Source: Mycolicibacterium vulneris (GTDB taxonomy: Bacteria; Actinomycetota; Actinomycetes; Mycobacteriales; Mycobacteriaceae). Taken from it: 64,000 nucleotides of DNA. Location: contig NZ_NCXM01000013.1 of assembly GCF_002104765.1 (NCBI RefSeq), forward strand, positions 1 to 64,000, in the 5' to 3' direction. Both the position numbers and the translations under genes were made by a program. Each line of letters starts with the position of its first letter. The stretch's first letter is position 1. Below are positions 55,529-64,000 of the stretch, piece by piece. The notes under the pieces are model-generated. The model saw only the letters and a list, made by a program, of their open reading frames with translations, did not search any database and was not told where the DNA came from.

Positions 55529-56014
55529 TCAGCTGCGCAATGCCGACAGCACCCGCTCGGGGTGACGGCAGCTCACCAACCAGTACGGCGTCGGATCGTC
55601 CGGATCGTCGAGTACCGCCAGGATCATCGGCCCTACCCATGCCCTATGCAGCACATACGCCGCCGGGTCGAGTTGCCGGCCCAGGGCGGCGGACTTGGCC
55701 GAGAGTGCTATCTCCGCGGACCGGGAGATCACGGTGACCGGCAGATGCGCCTGGCCGGCCCACAGCTGCACCTCGCCCGGCGCCGCCGGGTCGGCGGTGA
55801 CCCGGATCTCGATGCGGCCCAGCCACAGCAGCGCCGCTGCCGCCACCGCGAACAGCGTCGCGTACGGCCACCAGGACGACTGGCGGGTGACGCCCATGTT
55901 GAATTCGAAGGCGATGATGCCGGCCAGCGCGAAGGCCGGTGGCCACCACCACCACGGAACCCACAATCGTTCGCGATACCGCACGTTGTGCGGCGCGACG
56001 CGCGTATCGGACAC
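55529..56014 (-). CDS. DUF3093 membrane protein
   Basis: A 161-residue protein starting at GTG 56014, the length I recall for Rv2698. Two hydrophobic segments follow [13 protein letters not shown] ([16 protein letters not shown] and [18 protein letters not shown], about residues 24-66). A soluble C-terminal domain with [25 protein letters not shown] completes the DUF3093 signature. Divergent from dut and convergent with the DUF4193 gene. Function unknown. Confidence 0.84.
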   Translation of the reverse strand: MSDTRVAPHNVRYRERLWVPWWWWPPAFALAGIIAFEFNMGVTRQSSWWPYATLFAVAAAALLWLGRIEIRVTADPAAPGEVQLWAGQAHLPVTVISRSAEIALSAKSAALGRQLDPAAYVLHRAWVGPMILAVLDDPDDPTPYWLVSCRHPERVLSALRS

Positions 56015-56039
56015 GCAGTCAAGGGTAGTCTGTGGCCCC

Positions 56040-56504
56040 GTGTCGACCAGTCTGGCCATCGTCCGTCTTGACCCCGAGCTTCCGCTGCCCAGCCGTGCCC
56101 ACGAGGGCGACGCCGGGATCGATCTGTTCAGCGCCGAAGACGTCAAACTGGAACCCGGGCGGCGCGCCCTGGTGCGGACGGGGGTCGCGGTCGCCATCCC
56201 GTTCGGAATGGTCGGCCTGGTGCATCCACGGTCGGGACTGGCTGCGCGAGTTGGACTTTCGATCGTCAACAGTCCGGGTACCATCGACGCGGGCTACCGC
56301 GGCGAGATCAAGGTTGCGCTGATCAACCTGGACCCGACCGAGCCGATCGTGGTGCACCGCGGCGATCGCATCGCCCAGTTGTTGGTGCAGCGAGTCGAAT
56401 TAGTGGAGTTGGTCGAGGTGTCGTCGTTCGACGAGGCCGGGCTGGCCGAAACATCCCGTGGCGATGGTGGTCACGGTTCCTCCGGCGGACATGCGAGTTT
56501 GTGA
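56040..56504 (+). CDS. dut: dUTP diphosphatase
   Basis: Hydrolyses dUTP to dUMP, the substrate of both thymidylate synthases in this window, and keeps uracil out of DNA. The 154-residue trimeric dUTPase has motifs 1-5: [48 protein letters not shown] and the flexible C-terminal [12 protein letters not shown]. The start GTG at 56040 gives the M. tuberculosis length. It overlaps the next start (TGATG). Confidence 0.97.
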   Translation: MSTSLAIVRLDPELPLPSRAHEGDAGIDLFSAEDVKLEPGRRALVRTGVAVAIPFGMVGLVHPRSGLAARVGLSIVNSPGTIDAGYRGEIKVALINLDPTEPIVVHRGDRIAQLLVQRVELVELVEVSSFDEAGLAETSRGDGGHGSSGGHASL

Positions 56505-57253
56505 TGGCATTCGGTAAACGCACACCCAAAGACGACGACGCCTCGGGCGCCGACACCTCGGCGGCCGACGAGGTCGCCGCCCCCGAAGAGCTCGAGGGCC
56601 CGTTCGACATCGAGGACTTCGACGACCCCGCGGTCGCGGAGCTGGCGCGGCTCGACCTGGGCTCCGTGCTGATCCCCATGCCGGAGGCCGGCCAGCTGCA
56701 GGTCGAGCTGACCGAAACCGGTGTGCCGAGCGCGGTCTGGGTCGTCACGCCCAACGGGCGCTTCACCATCGCCGCCTACGCCGCGCCCAAGACCGGCGGC
56801 CTGTGGCGCGAAGTGGCCGGCGAGCTCGCCGAGTCGCTGCGCAACGACTCGGCCCAGGTCAGCATCAAGGACGGGCCGTGGGGTCGCGAGGTGGTGGGCA
56901 CCGCGACCGGCGTGGTGCGCTTCATCGGCGTCGACGGCTACCGCTGGATGATCCGCTGCGTCATCAACGGCCCACACGAGACGATGGAAGCCCTGGAGCA
57001 TGAGGCGCGAGCGGCCTTGGCGGACACCGTGGTTCGGCGTGGCGACACGCCGCTTCCGGTGCGCACACCGCTGACCGTGCAGCTGCCCGAGCCGATGGCG
57101 CAGCAACTGCGCGAGGCCGCCGCCGCGCAACAGGCCGCGCAGCAGGACGGCGCCCAACAGGCCGAGGGGCAGGCACCGCCCAACGAGCCGGCCGCGCGCC
57201 GCAGCGTCGACGGTTCGGCGATGCAACAGCTGCGCACCACCACCGGCGGCTGA
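56504..57253 (+). CDS. DUF3710 protein
   Basis: A 249-residue actinobacterial protein coupled to dut by a one-base overlap (TGATG). Asp/Glu/Ala-rich N-terminus, then the DUF3710 core: FDIEDFDDPAVAELARLDLGSV, VWVVTPNGRFTIAAYAAPK, GLWREVAGELAESL and GPWGREVVGT, ending in a Gln/Ala-rich tail. Counterpart of Rv2696c. Cytosolic; function unknown. Confidence 0.86.
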   Translation: MAFGKRTPKDDDASGADTSAADEVAAPEELEGPFDIEDFDDPAVAELARLDLGSVLIPMPEAGQLQVELTETGVPSAVWVVTPNGRFTIAAYAAPKTGGLWREVAGELAESLRNDSAQVSIKDGPWGREVVGTATGVVRFIGVDGYRWMIRCVINGPHETMEALEHEARAALADTVVRRGDTPLPVRTPLTVQLPEPMAQQLREAAAAQQAAQQDGAQQAEGQAPPNEPAARRSVDGSAMQQLRTTTGG

Positions 57254-57258
57254 GCCGG

Positions 57259-57957
57259 CTACAGGTCGGCCAGCGCGCGCAGGCAGGCTGCCCCCAGGGC
57301 GGCCGGATCCGCGCCGATCTGATCCAGCGTCACCGTCCGCAGCGCCGCGCGCGGCGCGGCGGCGACCCAGTCGAGCCCGGACTGCAACGGATGGATCGGG
57401 TCGTCGACCGCGGACGCCACGCCCAGCGGCGCGGCCAGCCCGGCCAGCTCGTCGCAGCTCGGCGCCACGTAAGCGGCCGCCTCCTCCATGGCGTCGGGCA
57501 GATGCGGCCATTGTGCGCCCCACGACCGAGTCAGCTCGTCGGCCAGCCAGGGCGGGCTGGACGCCCGCATCTGGGTCGTGGTCACCGCCAGCCCGTCGGC
57601 GCGCAACTGTGACGCCGAATACCGCGCCGCAAGCGCCGCGGGCGCGGCCCCGGGCGCGCCCGCCCATGCCGGCAGCGCGGCCAGCACCGCGACCGTCCGG
57701 TCGGGATGGGCCAACGCCCAGGCGGCCGCCACCGCGGCGCCGATCGAGACCCCGCCCACAGCGATGGACCCGCGGTGGCCCGCGTCATCCAGCGCCGCCA
57801 AGTAGCTCTCGATCAACCGGTCGGGCCGCGGCGGCGGGGTCACCAGCCGCGCGCCGAGCTCGGACAAGGGACCGGAGAATGCCCGGTGAACGTAGTCGTC
57901 GTCGGAGCCGGTTCCGGGCAACAACACCGTCGTGACACCGCGCAGATCGACCACCAC
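57259..57957 (-). CDS. Alpha/beta hydrolase-like protein (Rv2695-like)
   Basis: A 232-residue protein with an alpha/beta-hydrolase appearance: VTTVLLPGTGSDDDYVHRAF at the start (oxyanion region), nucleophile elbow GGVSIGAA (about residues 67-74; G-V-S-I-G instead of the common G-x-S-x-G, which fits) and an acid region ASAVDDPIHP with a likely catalytic Asp and His. The typical late catalytic His is not obvious in the last 40 residues. Substrate unknown. Confidence 0.75.
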   Translation of the reverse strand: MVVDLRGVTTVLLPGTGSDDDYVHRAFSGPLSELGARLVTPPPRPDRLIESYLAALDDAGHRGSIAVGGVSIGAAVAAAWALAHPDRTVAVLAALPAWAGAPGAAPAALAARYSASQLRADGLAVTTTQMRASSPPWLADELTRSWGAQWPHLPDAMEEAAAYVAPSCDELAGLAAPLGVASAVDDPIHPLQSGLDWVAAAPRAALRTVTLDQIGADPAALGAACLRALADL

Positions 57958-58094
57958 CTCTTGATAGTGCCCCGTCGTTCACCTGCCCTCCAACACGACG
58001 TTTGAGGCGGTTGGCGCTGGGGAACTAAGAGGTCTACGGTGTCCGTTGGCATAGATGGAAGCGTCGAGGCTTATCAGCATTGTCAGGAGTGGCC

Positions 58095-58463
58095 ATGGGG
58101 GCCCAAGGGTTTCTGCGCCGGCTCACCCGTCGGTTGACGGAGGATCCGGAGCAGCTCGACTCGGAGGAACTGTCCGACGAGGTCGCAAGCACCGGCGCGC
58201 AGCGGGCGATCGACTGCGAGCGTGGCCAAGAGGTCACGATGGTGGGCACGCTCCGTAGCGTCGAGTGCAACGGCAGGGCCTGCGCCGGCGGAGTACGCGC
58301 CGAACTGTTCGACGGCAGCGACACCGTCACGCTGGTGTGGCTGGGGCAACGCCGCATCCCGGGCATCGACTCGGGCCGCACCCTGCGAGTGCGTGGGCGC
58401 CTCGGCAAGCTGGAGAACGGAACCAAGGCGATCTACAACCCGCACTACGAAATTCAGCGGTGA
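58095..58463 (+). CDS. OB-fold nucleic-acid-binding domain protein
   Basis: A 122-residue protein, the length I recall for Rv2694c. A charged N-terminal helix (MGAQGFLRRLTRRLTEDPEQ) precedes an OB fold (about residues 44-120) with EVTMVGTLRSVECNG, DTVTLVWLGQRRIPGI, TLRVRGRLGKLENGTKAIYNP. Similar to the RecG/RecJ-type and tRNA anticodon-type OB domains. Nucleic-acid binding is inferred from the fold. Its stop overlaps the next start (GTGA). Confidence 0.85.
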   Translation: MGAQGFLRRLTRRLTEDPEQLDSEELSDEVASTGAQRAIDCERGQEVTMVGTLRSVECNGRACAGGVRAELFDGSDTVTLVWLGQRRIPGIDSGRTLRVRGRLGKLENGTKAIYNPHYEIQR

Positions 58464-59173
58464 CCGAACCCCAAGATCTGGGGGCAACCCCGCGGGAGTC
58501 GGGCGCATCGGAACAAATGACCTCTAACCGCATCAACCCGGAACGGCTGCTGGCACAGGCAGGCGGGGTCAGTGGTGTCATCTACTCGTCGCTGCCGGTG
58601 GTGGTCTTCGTCGTCGCCTCGAGCGTGTCGGGACTGGTTCCCGCGGTCGTGGCCGCGCTGGCGGTGGCCGCGCTGATCCTGATGTGGCGGCTGATTCGCC
58701 GCGAATCCCCGCAACCGGCGTTCTCCGGTTTCTTCGGCGTCGCGCTGTGCGCGCTGATCGCCTACGTGCTGGGGGAGTCCAAGGGCTACTTCCTGTTGGG
58801 CATCTGGATGTCGCTGGTGTGGGCCGTGGTGGTCGCGGCCTCGGTGCTGATCCGCCGTCCCCTGGTCGGCTACGGGTGGAGCTGGGCCACCGGGCGTGGC
58901 GACGGCTGGCGCAACGTGCCCCGGGCCGTCTACGCGTTCGACATCGCCTCGGTCGGCTGGGTGCTGGTGTTCACCGCGCGGTTCGTGGTTCAGGGACTGC
59001 TTTATGACGCCGACCGGACCGGGTGGCTGGCGGTGGCGCGGATCGCGATGGGCTGGCCGCTGACCTTGCTGGCCGCGTTGGCCACCTACGCGGCGATCAA
59101 GTCGGCGCAACGGGCCATCGCCGCCGCCGACGGCCCCGCAGTCGACGTGGAACCCGGCGCCGTCACCGACTGA
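58460..59173 (+). CDS. DUF3159 membrane protein
   Basis: A 237-residue integral-membrane protein starting at GTG 58460, overlapping the preceding stop by four bases. About six hydrophobic segments, beginning SSLPVVVFVVASSVSGLVPAV, and the family hallmark FSGFFGVALCALIAYVLGESKGYFL followed by RRPLVGYGWSWATG. Counterpart of Rv2693c. It converges with ceoC with no gap. Possibly related to the adjacent potassium genes, but function is unknown. Confidence 0.85.
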   Translation: MTEPQDLGATPRESGASEQMTSNRINPERLLAQAGGVSGVIYSSLPVVVFVVASSVSGLVPAVVAALAVAALILMWRLIRRESPQPAFSGFFGVALCALIAYVLGESKGYFLLGIWMSLVWAVVVAASVLIRRPLVGYGWSWATGRGDGWRNVPRAVYAFDIASVGWVLVFTARFVVQGLLYDADRTGWLAVARIAMGWPLTLLAALATYAAIKSAQRAIAAADGPAVDVEPGAVTD

Positions 59174-59851
59174 TCAGCCGCCGGCCGGATTGTGGCTGCC
59201 CAACAACAGCTTCTGCAAGTCCTCTTCCGCCTCGGCAACCGCGACGAACAGCAGCTCGTCGCCGCCCTCCAGCGGCTCGTCCTCCTCGGGCACGATCACC
59301 CGTGGGCCGCGCAGGATCGTCACCAGCGAGGCGTTCCGCGGCAGCTGCAGTTTGCGCACCGGCTTGCCGCCCCACGGCGTGTCGTCGGGCAGCGTGATCT
59401 CGACCAGGTTGGCCTGCCCCTTGCGGAATTCCATCAGCCGCACCAGATCGCCGACGGCGACGGCCTCTTCGATCAACGACGCCAGCATGCGCGGCGTCGA
59501 CACCGCCACGTCGACCCCCCAGGCGTCGGTGAACAGCCATTCGTTGCGGGGATCGTTAACCCGCGCCACCACCCGCGGCACCGCGAATTCGGTTTTGGCC
59601 AAAAGGCTTAGCACGACGTTGGCCTTGTCATCGCCGGTCGCGGCGACCACCACATCGAACTCCTGCAGGTGCACCGACTCCAGCAGGCTCAGTTCGCAGG
59701 CGTCGCCCAGCCGCCAGTGCGCGGCCGGGATGGCGTCGACGTCGACATGATCGGGATTACGTTCGATCAGCGTCACATCGTGGCCGTTGCCGATGAGTTC
59801 GCGGGTGACCGAGCGGCCGACCGCACCGGCGCCGGCTACAGCTACTTTCAT
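59174..59851 (-). CDS. ceoC: TrkA-type potassium uptake regulator CeoC (RCK protein)
   Basis: Cytosolic NAD-binding regulatory subunit for K+ transport. The 225-residue protein has an RCK_N Rossmann domain (VAGAGAVGRSVTREL, then acidic IERNPDHVD) at about residues 1-120, and an RCK_C domain from about 135 (VRLMEFRKGQANLVEITLPDDTPW). It follows ceoB by 28 bases on the minus strand and is its paralog; together they probably form the regulatory ring. No TrkH/TrkG channel is in the window. Convergent with the DUF3159 gene. Confidence 0.93.
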   Translation of the reverse strand: MKVAVAGAGAVGRSVTRELIGNGHDVTLIERNPDHVDVDAIPAAHWRLGDACELSLLESVHLQEFDVVVAATGDDKANVVLSLLAKTEFAVPRVVARVNDPRNEWLFTDAWGVDVAVSTPRMLASLIEEAVAVGDLVRLMEFRKGQANLVEITLPDDTPWGGKPVRKLQLPRNASLVTILRGPRVIVPEEDEPLEGGDELLFVAVAEAEEDLQKLLLGSHNPAGG

Positions 59852-59879
59852 CTGAGCCGCTCCTCAACGCTCGAATGCA

Positions 59880-60545
59880 TCACAGGTCTTCACTGGGTGG
59901 TAGGGCGGCGATGGCCACCGCCTCGGCGGCGCGGCCGGAGATCGCGGCGACATACACCTGGTCGCCGGCCTGGATAACCGATTTGGGCTCCGGCAACACG
60001 CCGGCCCCGAAACGGATGAGGAACGCCACCCGGGCGCCGGTGGCCTGCTCGAGATCGGTGACCCGATGCCCGATCCAGTCCTCGTGCAGGACGACCTCGC
60101 ACACGGTGACGGTGCCGGTCGGATCGCGCCACTTGGCCGTCTCGGTCTCGCGCAGCAGCGCGTTGAGCAGGCGGTCGGTGGTCCAGGGCACGGTCGCGAT
60201 GGTGGGGATGCCCAGGCGCTCGTAGACCTCGGCCCGCTTGGCGTCGTAGATGCGGGCCACGACCCGCTTGACGCCGAAAGTCTCCCGGGCCAGTCGCGCC
60301 GAGATGATGTTCGAGTTGTCGCCGGACGACACCGCGGCGAACGCGTCCGCTTCGTCGATACGGGCCCTCAGCAATACATCCCGGTCGAATCCCTGCCCCA
60401 GCACCCGCTCGCCGGCGTATTCGGGGCTGAGCCGGTTGAACGCGGTGCTGTCCCGGTCGATGACCGCGACGTCGTGACCGATGCGGGAGAGTCCGTCGGC
60501 GACCGAGGAACCGACCCGGCCGCAGCCCATCACCACTACTCGCAA
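59880..60545 (-). CDS. ceoB: TrkA-type potassium uptake regulator CeoB (RCK protein)
   Basis: The 221-residue partner of CeoC. RCK_N with VVMGCGRVGSSVADGLSRIGHDVAVIDRD and SSGDNSNIISARLARE, and RCK_C from about residue 140. The conserved start LRVVVMGCGR corresponds to MRVVVMGCGR in M. tuberculosis as I recall, so initiation is at TTG 60545. An ATG five codons in (MGCGR) would truncate the first strand. First gene of the ceoB-ceoC operon, divergent from the KimA-like transporter across a 126-base shared region. Confidence 0.92.
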   Translation of the reverse strand: MRVVVMGCGRVGSSVADGLSRIGHDVAVIDRDSTAFNRLSPEYAGERVLGQGFDRDVLLRARIDEADAFAAVSSGDNSNIISARLARETFGVKRVVARIYDAKRAEVYERLGIPTIATVPWTTDRLLNALLRETETAKWRDPTGTVTVCEVVLHEDWIGHRVTDLEQATGARVAFLIRFGAGVLPEPKSVIQAGDQVYVAAISGRAAEAVAIAALPPSEDL

Positions 60546-60671
60546 CTTGAGGTCCTCTCGGCCGCGTCCTGCGCCCTCCACCGGCAAACCACGTCGGCCA
60601 GCCGTTTCGGTCGGCGAACATTCTCCTACGAACGCTACCGCCAAACCCGTCTGGGCTTACTCTTGGCTCTC

Positions 60672-62666
60672 GTGTCCAAACTTTCAACCGCCACCCGTCG
60701 GTTGCTTATCGGTCGCCCGTTCCGCAGCGACCGGCTGAGTCACACACTGCTGCCCAAGCGGATCGCCTTGCCGGTGTTCGCCTCCGACGCGTTGTCCTCC
60801 GTTGCGTACGCGCCCGAGGAGATCTTCTTGATGCTCTCGGTGGCCGGGGTGACGGCGTATGCGCTGACACCGTGGATCGGGCTTGCGGTGGCCGCCGTCA
60901 TGTTGGTGGTGGTGGCCAGCTACCGGCAGAACGTCCACGCCTACCCGTCTGGCGGCGGCGACTACGAGGTGGTCACCACCAATCTCGGCGACACCGCCGG
61001 CCTCGTGGTCGCCAGTGCGTTGATGGTGGATTACGTTCTCACCGTTGCGGTTTCGACGGCGTCGGCGATGGCGAACATCGGCTCGGCGATCCCGGTCGTG
61101 GCCCAGCACAAAGTCTTCTTCTGTGTGTTGTCCGTCCTGCTGGTGATGGCGCTGAACCTGCGGGGGGTGCGCGAGTCCGGGTTGGCGTTCGCCATCCCGA
61201 CCTATGCGTTCATCATCGGGGTGCTGGTGATGATCGGCTGGGGTCTGTTCCGGATCTTCGTGCTGGGCAATCCGCTGCGGGCCGAGTCCGCCGGATTCCA
61301 GATGCACTCCGCACATGGCCAGGTGGTCGGTTTCGCCCTGGCCTTCTTGGTGGCGCGGTCGTTTTCGTCGGGGTGTGCGGCGCTGACGGGTGTCGAGGCG
61401 ATCAGCAACGGGGTGCCGGCTTTTCAGAAACCCAAGTCGCGCAACGCGGCGACCACCCTGCTGATGCTGGGCGGCATCGCGGTGACCCTGCTGATGGGCA
61501 TCATCGTGCTGGCCCAGCAGATCGGGGTTCAGCTCGTAGAGGATCCCGCGACGCAACTGGGCGGGGCGCCGAAGGATTACTACCAGAAGACCCTGGTCAC
61601 CCAGCTGGCGCAAACGGTGTTCGGCAGCTTCCACATCGGGTTCCTGCTGATCGCCACGGTGACCGCTCTGATCCTGGTGCTGGCGGCCAACACCGCCTTC
61701 AACGGGTTTCCGGTGCTCGGCTCGATCCTGGCGCAGCACAGCTATCTGCCGCGCCAATTGCACACCCGTGGAGACCGATTGGCGTTCTCCAACGGAATCC
61801 TGTTCCTGTCCGGGGCGGCGCTGCTGGCGATCATCGCGTTCCGGGGCGAGGTCACCGCGCTGATTCAGCTCTACATCGTCGGCGTGTTCATTTCGTTCAC
61901 ACTGAGTCAGATCGGCATGGTCCGGCACTGGACCCGCTTGCTGCGCAACGAAACCGATCCGCGGGTGCGGCGCAAGATGATGCGCTCGCGGGTGGTCAAC
62001 ACGATCGGACTGCTGTCCACCGGCGCGGTGTTGTTGGTGGTTCTGGTGACCAAGTTCGCCTCCGGGGCGTGGATCGCACTGTTCGCGATGAGCCTGCTGT
62101 TCGGGATCATGAAAATGATTCACCGGCACTACAACACCGTGAACCGCGAATTGGAGGAGCAGGCCGCCGCGCAGGACAACGTGGTGTTGCCCAGCCGCAA
62201 TCACGCCGTGGTGCTGGTGTCGAAGCTGCACCTGCCGACGCTGCGAGCGCTGGCCTACGCCAGGGCCACCCGGCCCGACGTTCTCGAGGCGATCACGGTC
62301 AGCGTCGACGACGCGGAAACCCGCGACCTGGTGCACAAGTGGGAGGAAAGCGATATCAGCGTCCCGCTCAAGGTCATCGCGTCGCCGTATCGCGAAGTCA
62401 CCCGTCCCGTCTTGGACTACGTCAAACGGGCCAGGGAAGAATCGCCGCGCACCGTGGTGACGGTGTTCATTCCGGAGTACGTGGTGGGCCATTGGTGGGA
62501 GCAGGTGCTGCACAACCAGAGCGCTCTTCGGCTCAAGGGCCGCCTGCTGTTCATGCCGGGCGTCATGGTGACTTCGGTTCCGTGGCAGTTGAGTTCGTCG
62601 GAACGCCGCAAGACTTTGCAGCCGCACGTGGCGCCCGGTGACGCTCGCCGGGGGATCTTCGATTGA
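60672..62666 (+). CDS. APC-superfamily transporter, KimA-like potassium importer
   Basis: A 664-residue membrane protein starting at GTG 60672. Twelve hydrophobic segments (about residues 30-490) are followed by a cytosolic C-terminal domain of about 170 residues of universal-stress-protein type. Blocks shared, from memory, with B. subtilis KimA (YdaO): VFASDALSSVAYAPEE, SYRQNVHAYPSGGGDY, ALMVDYVLTVAVS, GCAALTGVEAISNGVPAF and VLHNQSALRLKGRL. KimA imports K+ and is closed by c-di-AMP. Divergence from ceoB/ceoC supports a role in potassium. Counterpart of Rv2690c. Confidence 0.88.
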   Translation: MSKLSTATRRLLIGRPFRSDRLSHTLLPKRIALPVFASDALSSVAYAPEEIFLMLSVAGVTAYALTPWIGLAVAAVMLVVVASYRQNVHAYPSGGGDYEVVTTNLGDTAGLVVASALMVDYVLTVAVSTASAMANIGSAIPVVAQHKVFFCVLSVLLVMALNLRGVRESGLAFAIPTYAFIIGVLVMIGWGLFRIFVLGNPLRAESAGFQMHSAHGQVVGFALAFLVARSFSSGCAALTGVEAISNGVPAFQKPKSRNAATTLLMLGGIAVTLLMGIIVLAQQIGVQLVEDPATQLGGAPKDYYQKTLVTQLAQTVFGSFHIGFLLIATVTALILVLAANTAFNGFPVLGSILAQHSYLPRQLHTRGDRLAFSNGILFLSGAALLAIIAFRGEVTALIQLYIVGVFISFTLSQIGMVRHWTRLLRNETDPRVRRKMMRSRVVNTIGLLSTGAVLLVVLVTKFASGAWIALFAMSLLFGIMKMIHRHYNTVNRELEEQAAAQDNVVLPSRNHAVVLVSKLHLPTLRALAYARATRPDVLEAITVSVDDAETRDLVHKWEESDISVPLKVIASPYREVTRPVLDYVKRAREESPRTVVTVFIPEYVVGHWWEQVLHNQSALRLKGRLLFMPGVMVTSVPWQLSSSERRKTLQPHVAPGDARRGIFD

Positions 62667-63886
62667 GCCGCGAATCGACACGGGCGCGGCGCGCGGGACC
62701 ACCCCCCGTGGGCGAGCTGACCTTGACCACCGATGCCCCGGCCAACGGCGGCAGCTGCGTGGCGCATCACGAAGGCCGGGTGGTGTTCGTCCGGTATGCG
62801 TTGCCCGGTGAGCGGGTGCGTGCCCGGGTGACCACGGATCGCGGATCCTATTGGCACGCAGAGGTTATCGAAGTTCTCGACGCTGCGGCCGGCCGTATCG
62901 CGTCGCTGTGCCCCATCGCCGGGGTGGACGGCGCCGGCTGTTGCGACCTGGCGTTCGCCGACCCCGAAGTGACCCGCACGCTGAAGGCCGAGGTGGTGGC
63001 CAACCAGCTCGAGCGCCTCGGCGGGCATGCGTGGAGCGGCGAGGCCGAGCCGCTGGCGGATTCCGCGCCGACCGGGTGGCGCACCCGCGTTCGGCTCGAC
63101 GTGGGCCCCGACCGTCGCCCGGGCTTTCACCGGTACCACAGCGACGATTTGGTGACCGACCTGCGTTGTGCGCAGCTCCCGGCCGGCATGCTCGACGGGA
63201 TCGCCGACCTCGAGTGGCCGCCCGCCGCCCAGCTGCACGTGGCCGTCGACGACGACGGCGCGCGCCACGTGGTGCGCACGCTGCGGCAGGGCAGGCAGAC
63301 CGCTACCAAGGTGATGGAGGGTCGCTACGAGGCGGTGCAGCGAGTGGCCGGGCGCAGCTGGCAGGTGCCGGTGACAGCCTTCTGGCAGGCGCACCGCGAC
63401 GCTGCGGGGGTGTACAGCGAGCTGGTCGCCGATTGGGCGCAGCTGGGCACCGGGATGCGCGCGTGGGATTTATACGGCGGCGCAGGCGTTTTCGCCGCGG
63501 TGCTCGGTGATGCCGTGGGCCCGTCGGGGCGGGTGCTCAGTGTCGACACCTCACGTGCGTCTACCCGGGCCGCCCGGGCCGCCCTGGCCGATCTGACCCA
63601 GGTGCAGATCGTCACCGACTCGGTGCGGCGGGCGCTGGCGGCGCAGCGCGGGCGCGCCGACGTGGCGGTGCTCGATCCACCGCGGGCGGGGGCCGGGCGC
63701 GAGGTCCTCGATCTGCTGGCCGCCGCCGATGTCCCGAGGGTGGTGCACATCGGTTGTGAGGCAGCATCATTCGCTCGCGACATCGGGATCTACCTCGGGC
63801 ACGGTTACACCGTCGAGAAGATCAAGGTGTTCGACGCCTTCCCGCTGACCCATCACACGGAATGCGTCGCGCTGCTGACCCGTTAG
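62663..63886 (+). CDS. TrmA/RumA-like RNA 5-methyluridine methyltransferase
   Basis: A 407-residue SAM-dependent RNA methyltransferase. It has an N-terminal TRAM domain ([34 protein letters not shown]), SAM motif [14 protein letters not shown] (about residues 268-281), [10 protein letters not shown] (the DPPR motif) and the catalytic Cys365 in [13 protein letters not shown]. The four-Cys Fe-S site of RumA is only partly seen. It starts with TTG 62663 overlapping the transporter stop (TTGA). Product probably m5U in rRNA or tRNA; which one is not decidable. Counterpart of Rv2689c. Confidence 0.9.
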   Translation: MSRESTRARRAGPPPVGELTLTTDAPANGGSCVAHHEGRVVFVRYALPGERVRARVTTDRGSYWHAEVIEVLDAAAGRIASLCPIAGVDGAGCCDLAFADPEVTRTLKAEVVANQLERLGGHAWSGEAEPLADSAPTGWRTRVRLDVGPDRRPGFHRYHSDDLVTDLRCAQLPAGMLDGIADLEWPPAAQLHVAVDDDGARHVVRTLRQGRQTATKVMEGRYEAVQRVAGRSWQVPVTAFWQAHRDAAGVYSELVADWAQLGTGMRAWDLYGGAGVFAAVLGDAVGPSGRVLSVDTSRASTRAARAALADLTQVQIVTDSVRRALAAQRGRADVAVLDPPRAGAGREVLDLLAAADVPRVVHIGCEAASFARDIGIYLGHGYTVEKIKVFDAFPLTHHTECVALLTR

Positions 63887-64000
63887 GTGAGTACGAAGTA
63901 CCGAAGCCATAGGTAGAGCGCGCACAGTGTGGTGGAGAGCACGGTCACCAGCACGCCCTTGCGGGTGAATTCCCAAAAAGAGATGGGATTGCCGGAACGC
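63883..64000 (-). CDS. C-terminal end of ArsB/CitMHS-like transporter (partial)
   Basis: On the minus strand the frame ends ...[16 protein letters not shown] and [19 protein letters not shown], then TAA at 63883-63885. [26 protein letters not shown] is the typical C-terminus of ArsB/ArsA-type arsenite or ion transporters of the mycobacterial arsA/arsB1 pair (Rv2684/Rv2685). Only the last 38 codons lie in the window, so the assignment rests on a short match. It overlaps the end of the convergent methyltransferase gene by four bases. Confidence 0.65.
   Translation of the reverse strand, partial: RSGNPISFWEFTRKGVLVTVLSTTLCALYLWLRYFVLT

Overview
The window is high-GC actinobacterial chromosome and reads as ordinary core genome of a slow-growing mycobacterium. 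The basis is gene content and order: nearly every gene has a recognisable counterpart, in the same order, in the M. tuberculosis segment I remember as roughly Rv2764c (thyA) to Rv2689c. Family and ortholog names come from memory of these families, not from a search. I saw no insertion sequence, prophage, CRISPR array, rRNA or tRNA. The absence of a RecA intein, of PE/PPE genes and of several M. tuberculosis genes, with a few extra genes, suggests a non-tuberculosis species such as one of the M. avium complex; that is inference.

Layout. 0.1-6.1 kb: thymidylate and folate genes (thyA, dfrA), a DivIVA-like coiled-coil protein, a winged-helix YcaQ-type protein and a type I methyltransferase pair hsdM-hsdS without hsdR. 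6.1-14.3 kb: thyX, dapA, RNase J, a methyltransferase/SDR/ABM trio on the minus strand, ftsK. 14.2-19.9 kb: argA, pgsA3, the envelope-stress operon clgR-pspA-pspM, ephG, a glycosyltransferase and small proteins. 20-26 kb: a FhuF-like [2Fe-2S] protein behind a cobalamin riboswitch, divergent from recA-recX-miaB. 26-34 kb: two tandem EamA-like transporters, miaA, dapF, hflX, fadE20. 34-39.5 kb: an LGFP-repeat envelope protein behind a structured leader, lexA divergent from the chiZ-like gene, nrdR, nitrobindin. 39-50.9 kb: PhzF, hydrolase, PAC2 protein, a lipoprotein serine protease, sthA, ideR, sigB and small proteins. 50.9-64 kb: sigA, ppgK, suhB, cei, dut, the potassium genes ceoB/ceoC opposite a KimA-like transporter, a TrmA-like RNA methyltransferase and the tail of an ArsB-type transporter.

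How it works together. The window is rich in global regulators (SigA, SigB, IdeR, LexA, ClgR, NrdR) and several of their expected DNA signals are visible: LexA boxes and PafBC-type promoters at recA and at the lexA/chiZ divergent region, ECF-type (SigE/SigH-like) promoters before clgR and sigB, and a perfect CRP-type palindrome between cei and the DUF4193 gene. The most notable finding is a cobalamin riboswitch with a perfect 10-bp closing stem upstream of the FhuF-like protein. It implies that this supposed siderophore reductase is controlled by vitamin B12 and may act on corrinoids. Next in interest are a structured leader of unknown type before the LGFP-repeat gene, an apparent ATC start codon in one of two duplicated transporters, and a potassium-uptake module (KimA-like transporter opposite two RCK proteins).
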